Source: Paraburkholderia caribensis
GTDB lineage: Bacteria > Pseudomonadota > Gammaproteobacteria > Burkholderiales > Burkholderiaceae
Assembly: GCF_002902945.1 (NCBI RefSeq)
Contig: NZ_CP026101.1
Span: forward strand, 1,302,001-1,366,000
Direction of reading: 5' to 3'
Length of the DNA: 64,000 bases
The stretch's first letter is position 1, and the number at the start of each line of letters is the position of its first letter. The notes below the pieces were generated by a model. That model was not told the origin of the DNA. It searched no databases and worked only from the letters and a program-made list of their open reading frames with translations. The position numbers and the translations under genes were made by a program. Below, piece by piece: positions 32,472-40,564 of this stretch.

Positions 32472-33576
32472 TTAGATGCCCTGTTTCAGGCTCGCGCTGA
32501 TGAACGCGTCGAGATCGCCGTCGAGCACGCTCTTCGTGTTGCTGATTTCGACGTTGGTGCGCAGATCCTTGATGCGGCTGTTGTCGAGCACGTACGAACG
32601 GATCTGGTGGCCCCAGCCCACGTCCGATTTGCCCGCTTCGAGCTTGTCCTGTTCCGACTGGCGCTTGCGCATTTCGGCTTCGTACAGGCGCGATTTCAGC
32701 ATGGCCATGGCTTCGGCGCGGTTACGGTGCTGCGAGCGGTCGTTCTGGCACTGCACGACGATACCTGACGGGACGTGCGTGATACGCACCGCGGAGTCGG
32801 TCTTGTTGATGTGCTGACCGCCCGCGCCCGAAGCACGGTAGGTATCGATGCGCAGGTCGGCCGGATTGACTTCGATCTCGAACGATTCATCGATTTCCGG
32901 ATAGACGAACACCGACGAGAATGACGTATGACGGCCGCCTGACGAGTCGAACGGCGACTTGCGCACGAGGCGGTGAATGCCTGTTTCGGTACGCAGGAAG
33001 CCGTATGCGTATTCGCCTTCGACCTTGACGGTGGCGCTCTTGATGCCGGCGACATCGCCTTCGGATTCTTCGAGCACTTCCGTCTTGAAGCCCTTGCGCT
33101 CGCAGTAGCGCAGGTACTGACGCAACAGCATCGCCGCCCAGTCGCACGCTTCCGTGCCGCCTGCGCCCGCCTGGATGTCGATGAACGCGTTGTTCGGGTC
33201 GGCCGGGTTCGAGAACATCCGGCGGAATTCCATATCGGCGACGCGCGCTTCGAGTTTCGCGACGTCCTCTTCGACCGCGACGAGCGTGTCTTCGTCGTTT
33301 TCCTCGCGCGCCATGTCGAACAGGTCTTGCGTGTCGCGCAGATCGTTATCGAGCGCGCTCAGCACGTCGACGACGCCTTCGAGCAGCTTCTTTTCCTTGC
33401 CGAGCGCCTGGGCGTGCTTCGAGTCGTTCCAGACGTTCGGGTCTTCGAGTTCCTTATTGACTTCGATCAGTCGTACCGACTTTGCATCGTAGTCAAAGAT
33501 ACCCCCGGAGCTCGCCTGCGCGTGTGCGCAGGTCCGCAAGGGAGGATTCGATTGCGTTGAGGCGTTCCGCTTCCAT
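32472..33576 (-). CDS. prfB: Peptide chain release factor 2, programmed +1 frameshift
   Basis: RF2 recognises UGA and UAA stop codons. It is encoded in two frames: 27 codons from ATG 33576 (MEAERLNAIESSLADLRTRA...) to CTT at 33498-33496, then an in-frame TGA at 33495-33493; a +1 shift resumes at GAC (33494) and runs to 32472, giving 367 residues, the family length. The stop-recognition tripeptide SPF (RKSPFDSSGG) and the catalytic GGQ (ASGAGGQHINKT) are present. In-frame sequence upstream of the shift site in the second frame is not coding. It is followed by lysS; a palindromic repeat element begins about 45-100 nt upstream of the start. Confidence 0.96.
33490..33508 (-). promoter_or_regulatory. 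prfB autoregulatory frameshift site
   Basis: On the minus strand CGGGGGTATCTTTGAC combines an internal Shine-Dalgarno-like GGGGGT, the slippery CTT, and TGA followed by C (a weak termination context). When RF2 is scarce the ribosome pauses at UGA and slips +1, so RF2 synthesis is self-limiting. This matches the E. coli site except for the first base. Confidence 0.95.
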
Positions 33577-33622
33577 GTCGATCCAGTTTCAAATAGATGG
33601 GGGTTTTTTGTCTGCGACGCTG

Positions 33623-34424
33623 TTGGGGTTTGGGTTTTGGGTTGCGTTGTTGGTTTGGTTTGGTTTGGCGGTGGCATCTGCGATTCGCCTTTGCGCTGGC
33701 ATCCGCGCATTGTTAGCGTGCTTCAGGCGTCGCCCCTGTGCGGGGCGGCACCTACTTTTCTTTGCCGCCGCAAAGAAAAGTAGGCAAAAGAAAGCGGCTC
33801 AAACCGCCAACATTTCTTCCTGCCTGAGGGCCCCCACAGGGCCTTACACTTCACACGACAATCACGGGACGCACGCCCGTTGCCAACGCTTCGAATGAGC
33901 GCCTCACCCGCTTCACACACCCACATTCCAGCATGCCGCGCCAGATAGTCCACCGCCGCCCAGGTGGCAAACTGTGTGTAGGTTGTCGCACCGCACAGAA
34001 AGCGCTCTTACCAGAAACACCAACCCTGCTTCACAGTTCGGAGTGGTGCGCGTACGACGCGAAAGCCTGCACACAGTTTGCCACCTGGGCGGCGCCAACC
34101 GTTCGCTGCCGCTTGCTCGCGCATGGGAATGCGAAGCGGGTGAGGCGCTCATCCGAAGCGTTGGCAACATGCGCCGACGGAGACGTTGCCGTGTGAAGCA
34201 TAAGACCCGCTGGGGGCCCTCAGGCAAGAACTGTCACTGGCGGTGTGAGCCGCTTTCTTTTGCCTACTTTTCTTTGCGGCGGCAAAGAAAAGTAGGTGCC
34301 GCCCCGCACAGGGGCGACGCCTGAAGTACGAAGGCAAATCGCGGATGCCAGTTCAAGCGCAAATCGCGGATGCGAGCAAACCCAACCCAAACCAAAACCA
34401 AACCCAAAACCGAAAAAAGGCCAA
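33623..34424. repeat. Large nested imperfect palindrome, copy B
   Basis: The 915-bp gap between recJ and prfB holds a second copy of the element at 14.8 kb. Outer arms: 33698-33857 with 34189-34349; middle arms: 33878-33914 with 34133-34168; inner 28-bp arms: 33955-33982 with 34066-34093 (one mismatch). About 90 nt of the left outer arm differ from copy A at a single base. Outside the arms the symmetry continues as GGTTTGGG-type repeats on the left (33623-33668) and CCAAACCC-type repeats on the right (34378-34424). There is no transposase or credible ORF. No other gene lies in this gap. Confidence 0.85.
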
Positions 34425-34491
34425 CCACACCCCTTCCAGCGAAAAACCAAAATTATAGCGGATCAAAGCGCCAGGGCTGGGCGCCCCCAGC

Positions 34492-36198
34492 CTAGAGCAC
34501 TGCATGCTCAACGATCAGTTGCACACGTGCAACGCCATTCCACGTATCCGCCGACAACCGATAGGCCACCGTCGTCCTCGCCGGCAAGGGATCCGTGTGA
34601 TTGAACCAGATCGCATTGAACCGCTGGCGCCCGCGCATCAACTGCAGCTTCAGATGCTTATCCTTCACCAGCGCCTGCGACATCACCTCGAACTCGCCCG
34701 AAAAAACAGGCGCCGGAAACCCCTGTCCCCAGACAGCCGCATCGATCATCTCGACGAATTGCGGTGTGAAATACGCATCTTCCAGATCGCCATCCGTCTC
34801 GACCGTCCGCGCCAGCACCTCCTGCGTCAGCCACTCGCGCCCAACCCGCTCGAACGCCGCCGTGAAGCGCGGAATATCGGCCGTGGCGATCGTCAGGCCC
34901 GCCGCCATCGCGTGGCCGCCGAATTTGGCGATCAGCCCCGGCTCGCGCTTCGACACGAGATCGAGCGCATCGCGCAGATGGAAGCCCGGAATCGAGCGGC
35001 CCGAGCCCTTGACGGTGGCGCCGCCGTCGTCGGCCAGCGCGAACGTGAACGACGGCCGGTGGAATTTCTCCTTCAGCCGCCCGGCCACGATGCCGATCAC
35101 GCCCTGGTGCCAGCTCGCGTTGAACAGCGTGATCGTCGTCGAGCCGGCAGGATCGAACGTCGACAGGTCGTCGAGCGCCTGCTGCTGCATGCCCGCTTCG
35201 ATTTCGCGCCGCTCGCGGTTCATCGTGTCGAGCTGCTGCGCGAGTTCCCAGGCGCGCCCGACGTCGTCCGTCGTCAGGCAGTCGATGCCCAGCGACATGT
35301 CCGACAGCCGTCCCGCCGCATTCAGTCGCGGGCCCAGCGCGAAGCCGAGATCGAAGCCCGACGCGCTGCGTGCATCGCGGCCCGCGGCGCGAAACAGGGC
35401 GGCGATGCCCGGCTGCATGCGGCCGTTGCGGATACGCTGCAAGCCCTGCGCCACCAGCACGCGATTGTTGCCGTCGAGCTTCACGACGTCAGCGACCGTG
35501 CCGAGCGCGACGAGATCGAGCAGCCCATCCAGGCGCGGCTCCGGACGCGTCTCGCCGAAGGCGCCACGGCGGCGCAGTTCGGCGCGCAGCGCGAGCAGCA
35601 CATAGAACATCACGCCGACGCCCGCGATGCACTTGCTCGGGAACGTACAGCCCGGCTGGTTCGGATTGACGATCGCGCGCGCGGCGGGCAGGTCGTCGCC
35701 GGGCAAATGGTGATCGGTGACGAGCACGTCGATGCCGAGCGCGTTCGCCGCCTCCACCCCATCGACGCTCGCAATGCCGTTGTCGACGGTAATCAGCAGG
35801 TCGGGCTTGCCGCCCGGCCGTTGCGCGGCCAGCGCGACGATTTCGGGCGTGAGCCCGTAGCCGTACTCGAAGCGGTTCGGCACCAGATAGTCGATCTGCG
35901 CGCCGAACATCCGCAAACCGCGCACCGCGACAGCGCAAGCCGTCGCGCCGTCGCAGTCGTAGTCCGCGACGACCAGCATGCGGCGCCCGCCTTCGATGGC
36001 ATCGGCGAGCAGCGCGGCGGCGGCATCGCAGCCCTTGAGCGAGGCGGGCGGCGTCAGGCGCGCGAGTCCCGTCTCGAGTTCATCGGGCAGGCACACGCCG
36101 CGCGATGCATAAAGGCGCGCGAGCACGGGGTGCAGGCCGTGCCGGATCAGCGCTTCGGCGTCGGCGGGAGAGCAAGGGCGCGTAACGATTCGAGTCAT
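34492..36198 (-). CDS. recJ: Single-stranded-DNA-specific exonuclease RecJ
   Basis: A 568-residue 5'-3' exonuclease acting in RecF-pathway recombination and mismatch repair. DHH-phosphoesterase motifs are clear: VADYDCDGATACAVA near 79, DNGIASVDGVEAA near 137, VTDHHLPGDDLPAA near 160, and GGHAMAAGLTI in the DHHA1 domain, followed by a C-terminal OB-like region. It lies 28 nt downstream of the rpfE-like gene on the same strand and upstream of prfB-lysS, an order shared with other proteobacteria. Confidence 0.96.
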   Translation of the reverse strand: MTRIVTRPCSPADAEALIRHGLHPVLARLYASRGVCLPDELETGLARLTPPASLKGCDAAAALLADAIEGGRRMLVVADYDCDGATACAVAVRGLRMFGAQIDYLVPNRFEYGYGLTPEIVALAAQRPGGKPDLLITVDNGIASVDGVEAANALGIDVLVTDHHLPGDDLPAARAIVNPNQPGCTFPSKCIAGVGVMFYVLLALRAELRRRGAFGETRPEPRLDGLLDLVALGTVADVVKLDGNNRVLVAQGLQRIRNGRMQPGIAALFRAAGRDARSASGFDLGFALGPRLNAAGRLSDMSLGIDCLTTDDVGRAWELAQQLDTMNRERREIEAGMQQQALDDLSTFDPAGSTTITLFNASWHQGVIGIVAGRLKEKFHRPSFTFALADDGGATVKGSGRSIPGFHLRDALDLVSKREPGLIAKFGGHAMAAGLTIATADIPRFTAAFERVGREWLTQEVLARTVETDGDLEDAYFTPQFVEMIDAAVWGQGFPAPVFSGEFEVMSQALVKDKHLKLQLMRGRQRFNAIWFNHTDPLPARTTVAYRLSADTWNGVARVQLIVEHAVL

Positions 36199-36226
36199 GC
36201 GGCAAAACCTGGAGCAAAAGAACAGT

Positions 36227-37315
36227 TCATTCGATGAAGAGCGACGCGAACAGACGCCGTCGCCAGAATTTGCGCAGATCGCCGCGCGTGATATTGAGTG
36301 TCACCGAGCCCGTGTCGCCGCACAGCGTGAGACCGAGCGCGCCGAGCTCGCCCGCCTGCAACGCGGCGAGCGCGGGCGCGAGCCAGTCGCGCTCCAGCGC
36401 GGCGAATGCGGCGTTCCAGCGGCCCCAGTCCTGTTCGATGAACGGTGCGGAAAACGGGTCGATTTCGACCAGCGTCGCGGCGGCGCTGCCGTTCGCGCTG
36501 TCCGCACGCCAGGCGTCGTATGTCACAGGCGGCGCGGCTGTGGCCGCCCGCGCGGCGAGCGCGAGACCGCGCGTCGCCGCTGCATCGGACAGCACGCGTG
36601 CAAAGTCGCTCCTGACCGGCTGCGCTGCGCCTTGCGCATGAAACCAGATCGAGTTGACGGCGGGCAGGCCGCGCGCCTCGCGCGCCTCGTTCACGGGATG
36701 CTCGAACCACGCCATCTGCACTTCGTTCTGCAGCTTCATCCAGGCGCGCGAGCGCTCGCCCGTGTGCGCCTCGTGCGGCAGCCAGATTTCGATGTTGCGC
36801 CCGCTCGCGCGCAGCGGCGACGCGCCCGCCAGCGTGCCGAACGCGTCGCTCGACAGATACCAGCGCGACGGCTGCGGCGCCTCGATCCGCACGCCCAGTT
36901 CCTCGATCAGCGGACGCGCGACGTCGAACAGCGCACGCGCGTCGTCGTCCGCGAGTTCCAGCGACGCGGGATCGATCAGCACCAGATGGTCGTGCGCGAT
37001 CCGCACATGCACCGGCTGCACGCACGCCCATGTCGCGTCGCCAGGGTTGCCGCCGTCGGCGAGCAACATGTAGGGCGCGAGCGGCGCCTCGTCGGCGGCG
37101 GCCGTGCCGGCGGGCACCGCGCCGAAACTGCGCGCCACCCAGCGCTCGTGCGGCAGCGTGCGCTGGAAGTCTTCGCCGATCACGCGTTCGACCAGCGTCG
37201 CGCGGGCGATCAGTTTGTCGAGGGCGGGAATGTCGAGGGAGTACAGCGCCGTGGATGCGTCGGCTGCGGCGGGCAGCGCGAAAGGTAGAAGGAGATGCAG
37301 TCGGTTGGCATTCAT
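36227..37315 (-). CDS. RpfE-like conserved protein
   Basis: A 362-residue cytoplasmic protein (start MNANRLHLLLPF at 37315; an ATG 12 nt upstream is an alternative). Conserved-looking blocks are HLLLPFALP at the N terminus, PVHVRIAHDHLVLIDP near 100, and the VNSIWFHAQG motif near 225. Proteins with this pattern next to recJ are annotated as RpfE-type regulatory proteins or as phosphoglycerate-mutase-related; biochemical function is not established. It precedes recJ in a tight operon and is divergent from lolC. Confidence 0.7.
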   Translation of the reverse strand: MNANRLHLLLPFALPAAADASTALYSLDIPALDKLIARATLVERVIGEDFQRTLPHERWVARSFGAVPAGTAAADEAPLAPYMLLADGGNPGDATWACVQPVHVRIAHDHLVLIDPASLELADDDARALFDVARPLIEELGVRIEAPQPSRWYLSSDAFGTLAGASPLRASGRNIEIWLPHEAHTGERSRAWMKLQNEVQMAWFEHPVNEAREARGLPAVNSIWFHAQGAAQPVRSDFARVLSDAAATRGLALAARAATAAPPVTYDAWRADSANGSAAATLVEIDPFSAPFIEQDWGRWNAAFAALERDWLAPALAALQAGELGALGLTLCGDTGSVTLNITRGDLRKFWRRRLFASLFIE

Positions 37316-37654
37316 GATGCTGCGCATTGTATGGCAAACTTCGCCCCGTTGATCCGCGATGGCGGGCGAAATGGCGGCCGGTTCGGCCGGACGGAAATCC
37401 GTCGCTTGTGCGCCAGTGCGTACAATTCACGCAACGATTGCGCACCGGACGGTGTCGTGCGCGTCGTCGCGCAGCATGGCAGCCCGCGCGCCGTATGAGG
37501 AAAGCGCCGCAAGCCGGTGTTCTGGAACCATCGGCCGGAATTCGCGCCCAATCGACACGGCTTTCGTGCGCCCGACAGGTTTTTTCGACCAGCGCGCGGG
37601 CGCCGCGGCAGGCAAATGCAGAACACAGCGCAATCACGCTGAAAAAGGACTCGC
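37316..37654. other. Divergent intergenic region between the rpfE-like gene and lolC
   Basis: A region of about 340 bp between divergent genes. TACAAT-like hexamers occur on both strands (minus at 37331-37326, plus near 37423) but lack good -35 partners at the right spacing. No gene or strong repeat was found. Confidence 0.35.
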
Positions 37655-38908
37655 TTGAAACTTCCATACGAATGGCAGATAGGCTGGCGCTACACGCGCG
37701 CCGGCAAACGCACCACGGGTAACGGCTTCATCTCGTTCATCGCGCTCGTGTCGATGTCGGGCATCGCGCTCGGCGTGGCAGCGCTGATCGTCGTGCTGTC
37801 GGTGATGAACGGCTTCCAGAAGGAGGTGCGCGACCGCATGCTGTCGGTGCTCGCGCACGTCGAGATCTTTTCGCCGACGGGCTCGATGCCGAACTGGCAA
37901 CTGACGGCACAAGAGGCGAAGCAGAACAAGGAAGTGATCGGCGCGGCGCCGTATGTCGAAGCGCAGGCGCTGCTCACGCGCCAGGACGCCGTGAGCGGCG
38001 TCGCGCTGCGCGGCGTGGAGCCTTCGCTGGAACCGGAAGTGTCGGACATCGGCAAGGAGATGAAGGCGGGCAGCCTGAACGAGCTGAAGCCCGGCGAGTT
38101 CGGCATCGTGCTCGGCGGCGATCTGGCCGGGAGCCTCGGCGTGACGGCGGGCGACAAGATTACGCTCGTCGCGCCCGAAGGCACGATGACGCCCGCCGGC
38201 CTGCTGCCGCGTCTCAAGCAGTTCACGGTGGTCGGCGTGTTCGAGTCCGGCCACTACGAGTACGACAGCACGCTCGCGCTGATCAATATCAAGGACGCGG
38301 AGGCGCTGTTCCGGCTGCCCGCGCCGACGGGCGTGCGGCTGCGGCTGAAGGACATGCAGCGCGCGCCGGAAGTCGCGCATCAGCTGGCGCGCACGTTGTC
38401 GGGCGATCTGTATATCCGCGACTGGACGCAGCAGAACAAGACCTGGTTCTCGGCCGTGCAGATCGAGAAGCGCATGATGTTCATCATCCTGACGCTGATC
38501 ATCGCGGTGGCGGCGTTCAACCTGGTGTCGTCGCTGGTGATGACGGTCACCAACAAACAGGCCGATATCGCGATCTTGCGCACGCTCGGCGCGCAGCCCG
38601 GCTCGATCATGAAGATCTTCGTCATCCAGGGCATGACGATCGGCTTCGTCGGCACGGCGATCGGCGTCGCGCTCGGTTGCCTGATCGCGTGGAGCATTCC
38701 GTGGCTCGTGCCGATGATCGAGCATCTGCTGCACGTGCAGTTTCTGCCGCCGTCGGTGTACTTCATCAGCGAACTGCCGTCCGAACTGGTCCCCGGCGAC
38801 GTGGTCAAGATCGGCGTGATCGCGTTCCTGCTGTCGTGCCTCGCGACGCTGTATCCGAGCTGGCGCGGCGCCAAGGTGCGTCCGGCGGAGGCGCTGCGTT
38901 ATGAATGA
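37655..38908 (+). CDS. lolC: Lipoprotein-releasing ABC transporter permease LolC/LolE
   Basis: A 417-residue inner-membrane permease of the LolCDE machine that extracts outer-membrane lipoproteins for LolA. The start is TTG at 37655, supported by AAGGA 5 nt upstream and the family N terminus MKLPYEWQIGWRYTR. A first membrane helix (about 22-50) precedes a large periplasmic domain (about 50-270); three further helices in the FtsX region follow (FIILTLIIAVAAFNLVSSL; IGFVGTAIGVALGCLIAW; the C-terminal IAFLLSCLATLYPSWRGAK). It overlaps lolD by 8 nt. A single permease suggests the homodimeric form. Confidence 0.94.
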   Translation: MKLPYEWQIGWRYTRAGKRTTGNGFISFIALVSMSGIALGVAALIVVLSVMNGFQKEVRDRMLSVLAHVEIFSPTGSMPNWQLTAQEAKQNKEVIGAAPYVEAQALLTRQDAVSGVALRGVEPSLEPEVSDIGKEMKAGSLNELKPGEFGIVLGGDLAGSLGVTAGDKITLVAPEGTMTPAGLLPRLKQFTVVGVFESGHYEYDSTLALINIKDAEALFRLPAPTGVRLRLKDMQRAPEVAHQLARTLSGDLYIRDWTQQNKTWFSAVQIEKRMMFIILTLIIAVAAFNLVSSLVMTVTNKQADIAILRTLGAQPGSIMKIFVIQGMTIGFVGTAIGVALGCLIAWSIPWLVPMIEHLLHVQFLPPSVYFISELPSELVPGDVVKIGVIAFLLSCLATLYPSWRGAKVRPAEALRYE

Positions 38909-39644
38909 TCGTCCGAACAACACCCTCATGACCGCCGACGAAACTGGTTTGCATCCGTACGTGCTCGAAGCAACGGGCATTTCGAAGGCGTTCGTTCAGG
39001 GCGGCCTGAACGTGCAGGTGCTCAACAACACGCAGCTTTCCGTGCGGCGCGGCGAGAAGCTCGCGATCGTCGGCGCGTCCGGCTCCGGCAAGAGCACGCT
39101 GCTGCACGTGCTGGGCGGCCTGGACGATCCGAGCACCGGGCATGTCGAGGTGATGGGCAAGCCGTTCACGAAGCTCTCCGAGCGCGAGCGCAACGATCTG
39201 CGCAACCGCGCGCTCGGCTTCGTCTATCAGTTCCATCATCTGCTGCCGGAATTCACCGCGCTGGACAACGTCGCGATGCCGCTGCGCATCCGCCGCATGA
39301 CGACGGAAGACGCACGCAAGCAGGCCCATGACATGCTCGAACGGGTGGGGCTCGCGCATCGCGCGAAGCATCGTCCGGGCGAATTGTCGGGCGGCGAACG
39401 CCAGCGCGTGGCGATTGCGCGCGCGCTGGTCACGAAGCCCGCCTGCGTGCTCGCCGACGAGCCGACGGGCAATCTCGACGGCGGCACGGCGGATACGGTG
39501 TTCAACCTGATGCTGGAGTTGTCGAACACGCTGTCGACGAGCTTCGTGATCGTCACGCACGATCCCGACCTGGCCGCGCGCTGCGACCGCACGATGCGTC
39601 TGCGCGACGGCGTGCTGTACGAGGAGCCGACCGTGCCCGTCTGA
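38901..39644 (+). CDS. lolD: Lipoprotein-releasing ATPase LolD
   Basis: A 247-residue ABC ATPase that powers LolC. Walker A is GASGSGKST near 56-64, the Q-loop follows YQFHHLLPEFTALDNV, the signature is LSGGERQRVAIARAL, and Walker B is VLADEPTGNLD. An N-terminal extension of about 20 residues precedes the ABC core. The start codon lies within the 3' end of lolC (8-nt overlap), so the two are coupled. Confidence 0.95.
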   Translation: MNDRPNNTLMTADETGLHPYVLEATGISKAFVQGGLNVQVLNNTQLSVRRGEKLAIVGASGSGKSTLLHVLGGLDDPSTGHVEVMGKPFTKLSERERNDLRNRALGFVYQFHHLLPEFTALDNVAMPLRIRRMTTEDARKQAHDMLERVGLAHRAKHRPGELSGGERQRVAIARALVTKPACVLADEPTGNLDGGTADTVFNLMLELSNTLSTSFVIVTHDPDLAARCDRTMRLRDGVLYEEPTVPV

Positions 39645-39678
39645 GGCCGGCGCTTCCATTCGACACGAGGCTGCGCGC

Positions 39679-40467
39679 ATGTGGATCGATACGCACTGTC
39701 ATCTCGACGCTTCGGAATTCGACGCGGACCGCGACGCCGTCGCGAGCGCCGCGCTCGAAGCGGGCGTGAGCCGGATCGTGATTCCGGGTATTGCGCGCAG
39801 CAACTTTTCGACGGTGCGCGAACTGGCGCACCGTGTGCAGGGCGGGGCGTACGCGCTCGGCATTCACCCGCTTTTCACGCCGCAGGCGCAGCCGTCCGAT
39901 CTCGACGTGCTGCGCATGGAAATCGAGGCGAGTCTCGACGATCCGCGGTTCGTCGGTCTCGGTGAGATCGGCCTCGACTATTTCGTGCCGGGTCTCGACG
40001 ACGAGACGCAGCAGTTCTACTACAACGAGCAACTCAAGCTCGCGCGCGAATTCGATCTGCCCGTGATCTGCCACGTGCGCAAGTCGCAGGATCAGGTGCT
40101 GAAGGGCCTGCGGCGCAATCACGTCAATCGCGGCATCGCGCATGCGTTCAACGGCAGTTTCCAGCAGGCGCAGGCGTTCATCGATCACGGCATGCACCTC
40201 GGTTTCGGCGGCAACGTGACCTTCGAGCGCGCGTTGCAGATCCGGCGGCTCGCGGCGCAGTTGCCGCTCGACGCGCTCGTCGTCGAAACCGACGCCCCCG
40301 ATATCGCCCCGTCGTGGCTCTACAGGCAGCGCAACACGCCGGACCAGATTCCCGCGATCGGCGCGATCCTCGCCGGGCAGCGCGGCATCGACAAAAACAC
40401 GCTGGCGATAGGCACAACGGCTAATGCGCACGCCGCATTGCCGCGACTCGCGCTTTACTCTGCATAA
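39679..40467 (+). CDS. tatD: TatD family metal-dependent hydrolase
   Basis: A 262-residue TIM-barrel hydrolase of the TatD DNase family. Metal ligands are visible as DTHCHLD (residues 3-9), GEIGLDY near 96, the HVR near 131, the HAFNGS block near 156, and VETDAPD near 205. It is 34 nt downstream of lolD. Members have 3'-5' DNase or RNase activity and roles in DNA repair; the specific substrate here is unknown. Confidence 0.93.
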   Translation: MWIDTHCHLDASEFDADRDAVASAALEAGVSRIVIPGIARSNFSTVRELAHRVQGGAYALGIHPLFTPQAQPSDLDVLRMEIEASLDDPRFVGLGEIGLDYFVPGLDDETQQFYYNEQLKLAREFDLPVICHVRKSQDQVLKGLRRNHVNRGIAHAFNGSFQQAQAFIDHGMHLGFGGNVTFERALQIRRLAAQLPLDALVVETDAPDIAPSWLYRQRNTPDQIPAIGAILAGQRGIDKNTLAIGTTANAHAALPRLALYSA

Positions 40468-40564
40468 TCACTGTTCGGCTCGCGTTTGTAGTGGCGCGCA
40501 TATTGATTCGGCTTCCTGATGAATCATGTGATCGGGCGGCGCGGGCGTCGGTTGCGGAGGCGGC

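Noticed and set aside
33493..33495. In-frame stop in prfB read as a disabling mutation
   Set aside because: The CTT-TGA-C context with the GGGGGT upstream is the known programmed frameshift site, and both parts join to a full-length RF2.
33623..33668. GGTTT-type repeats suggesting a telomere or linear-replicon end
   Set aside because: They are short, irregular and inside a chromosome segment with conserved gene order on both sides; they are best seen as flanks of the palindromic element.
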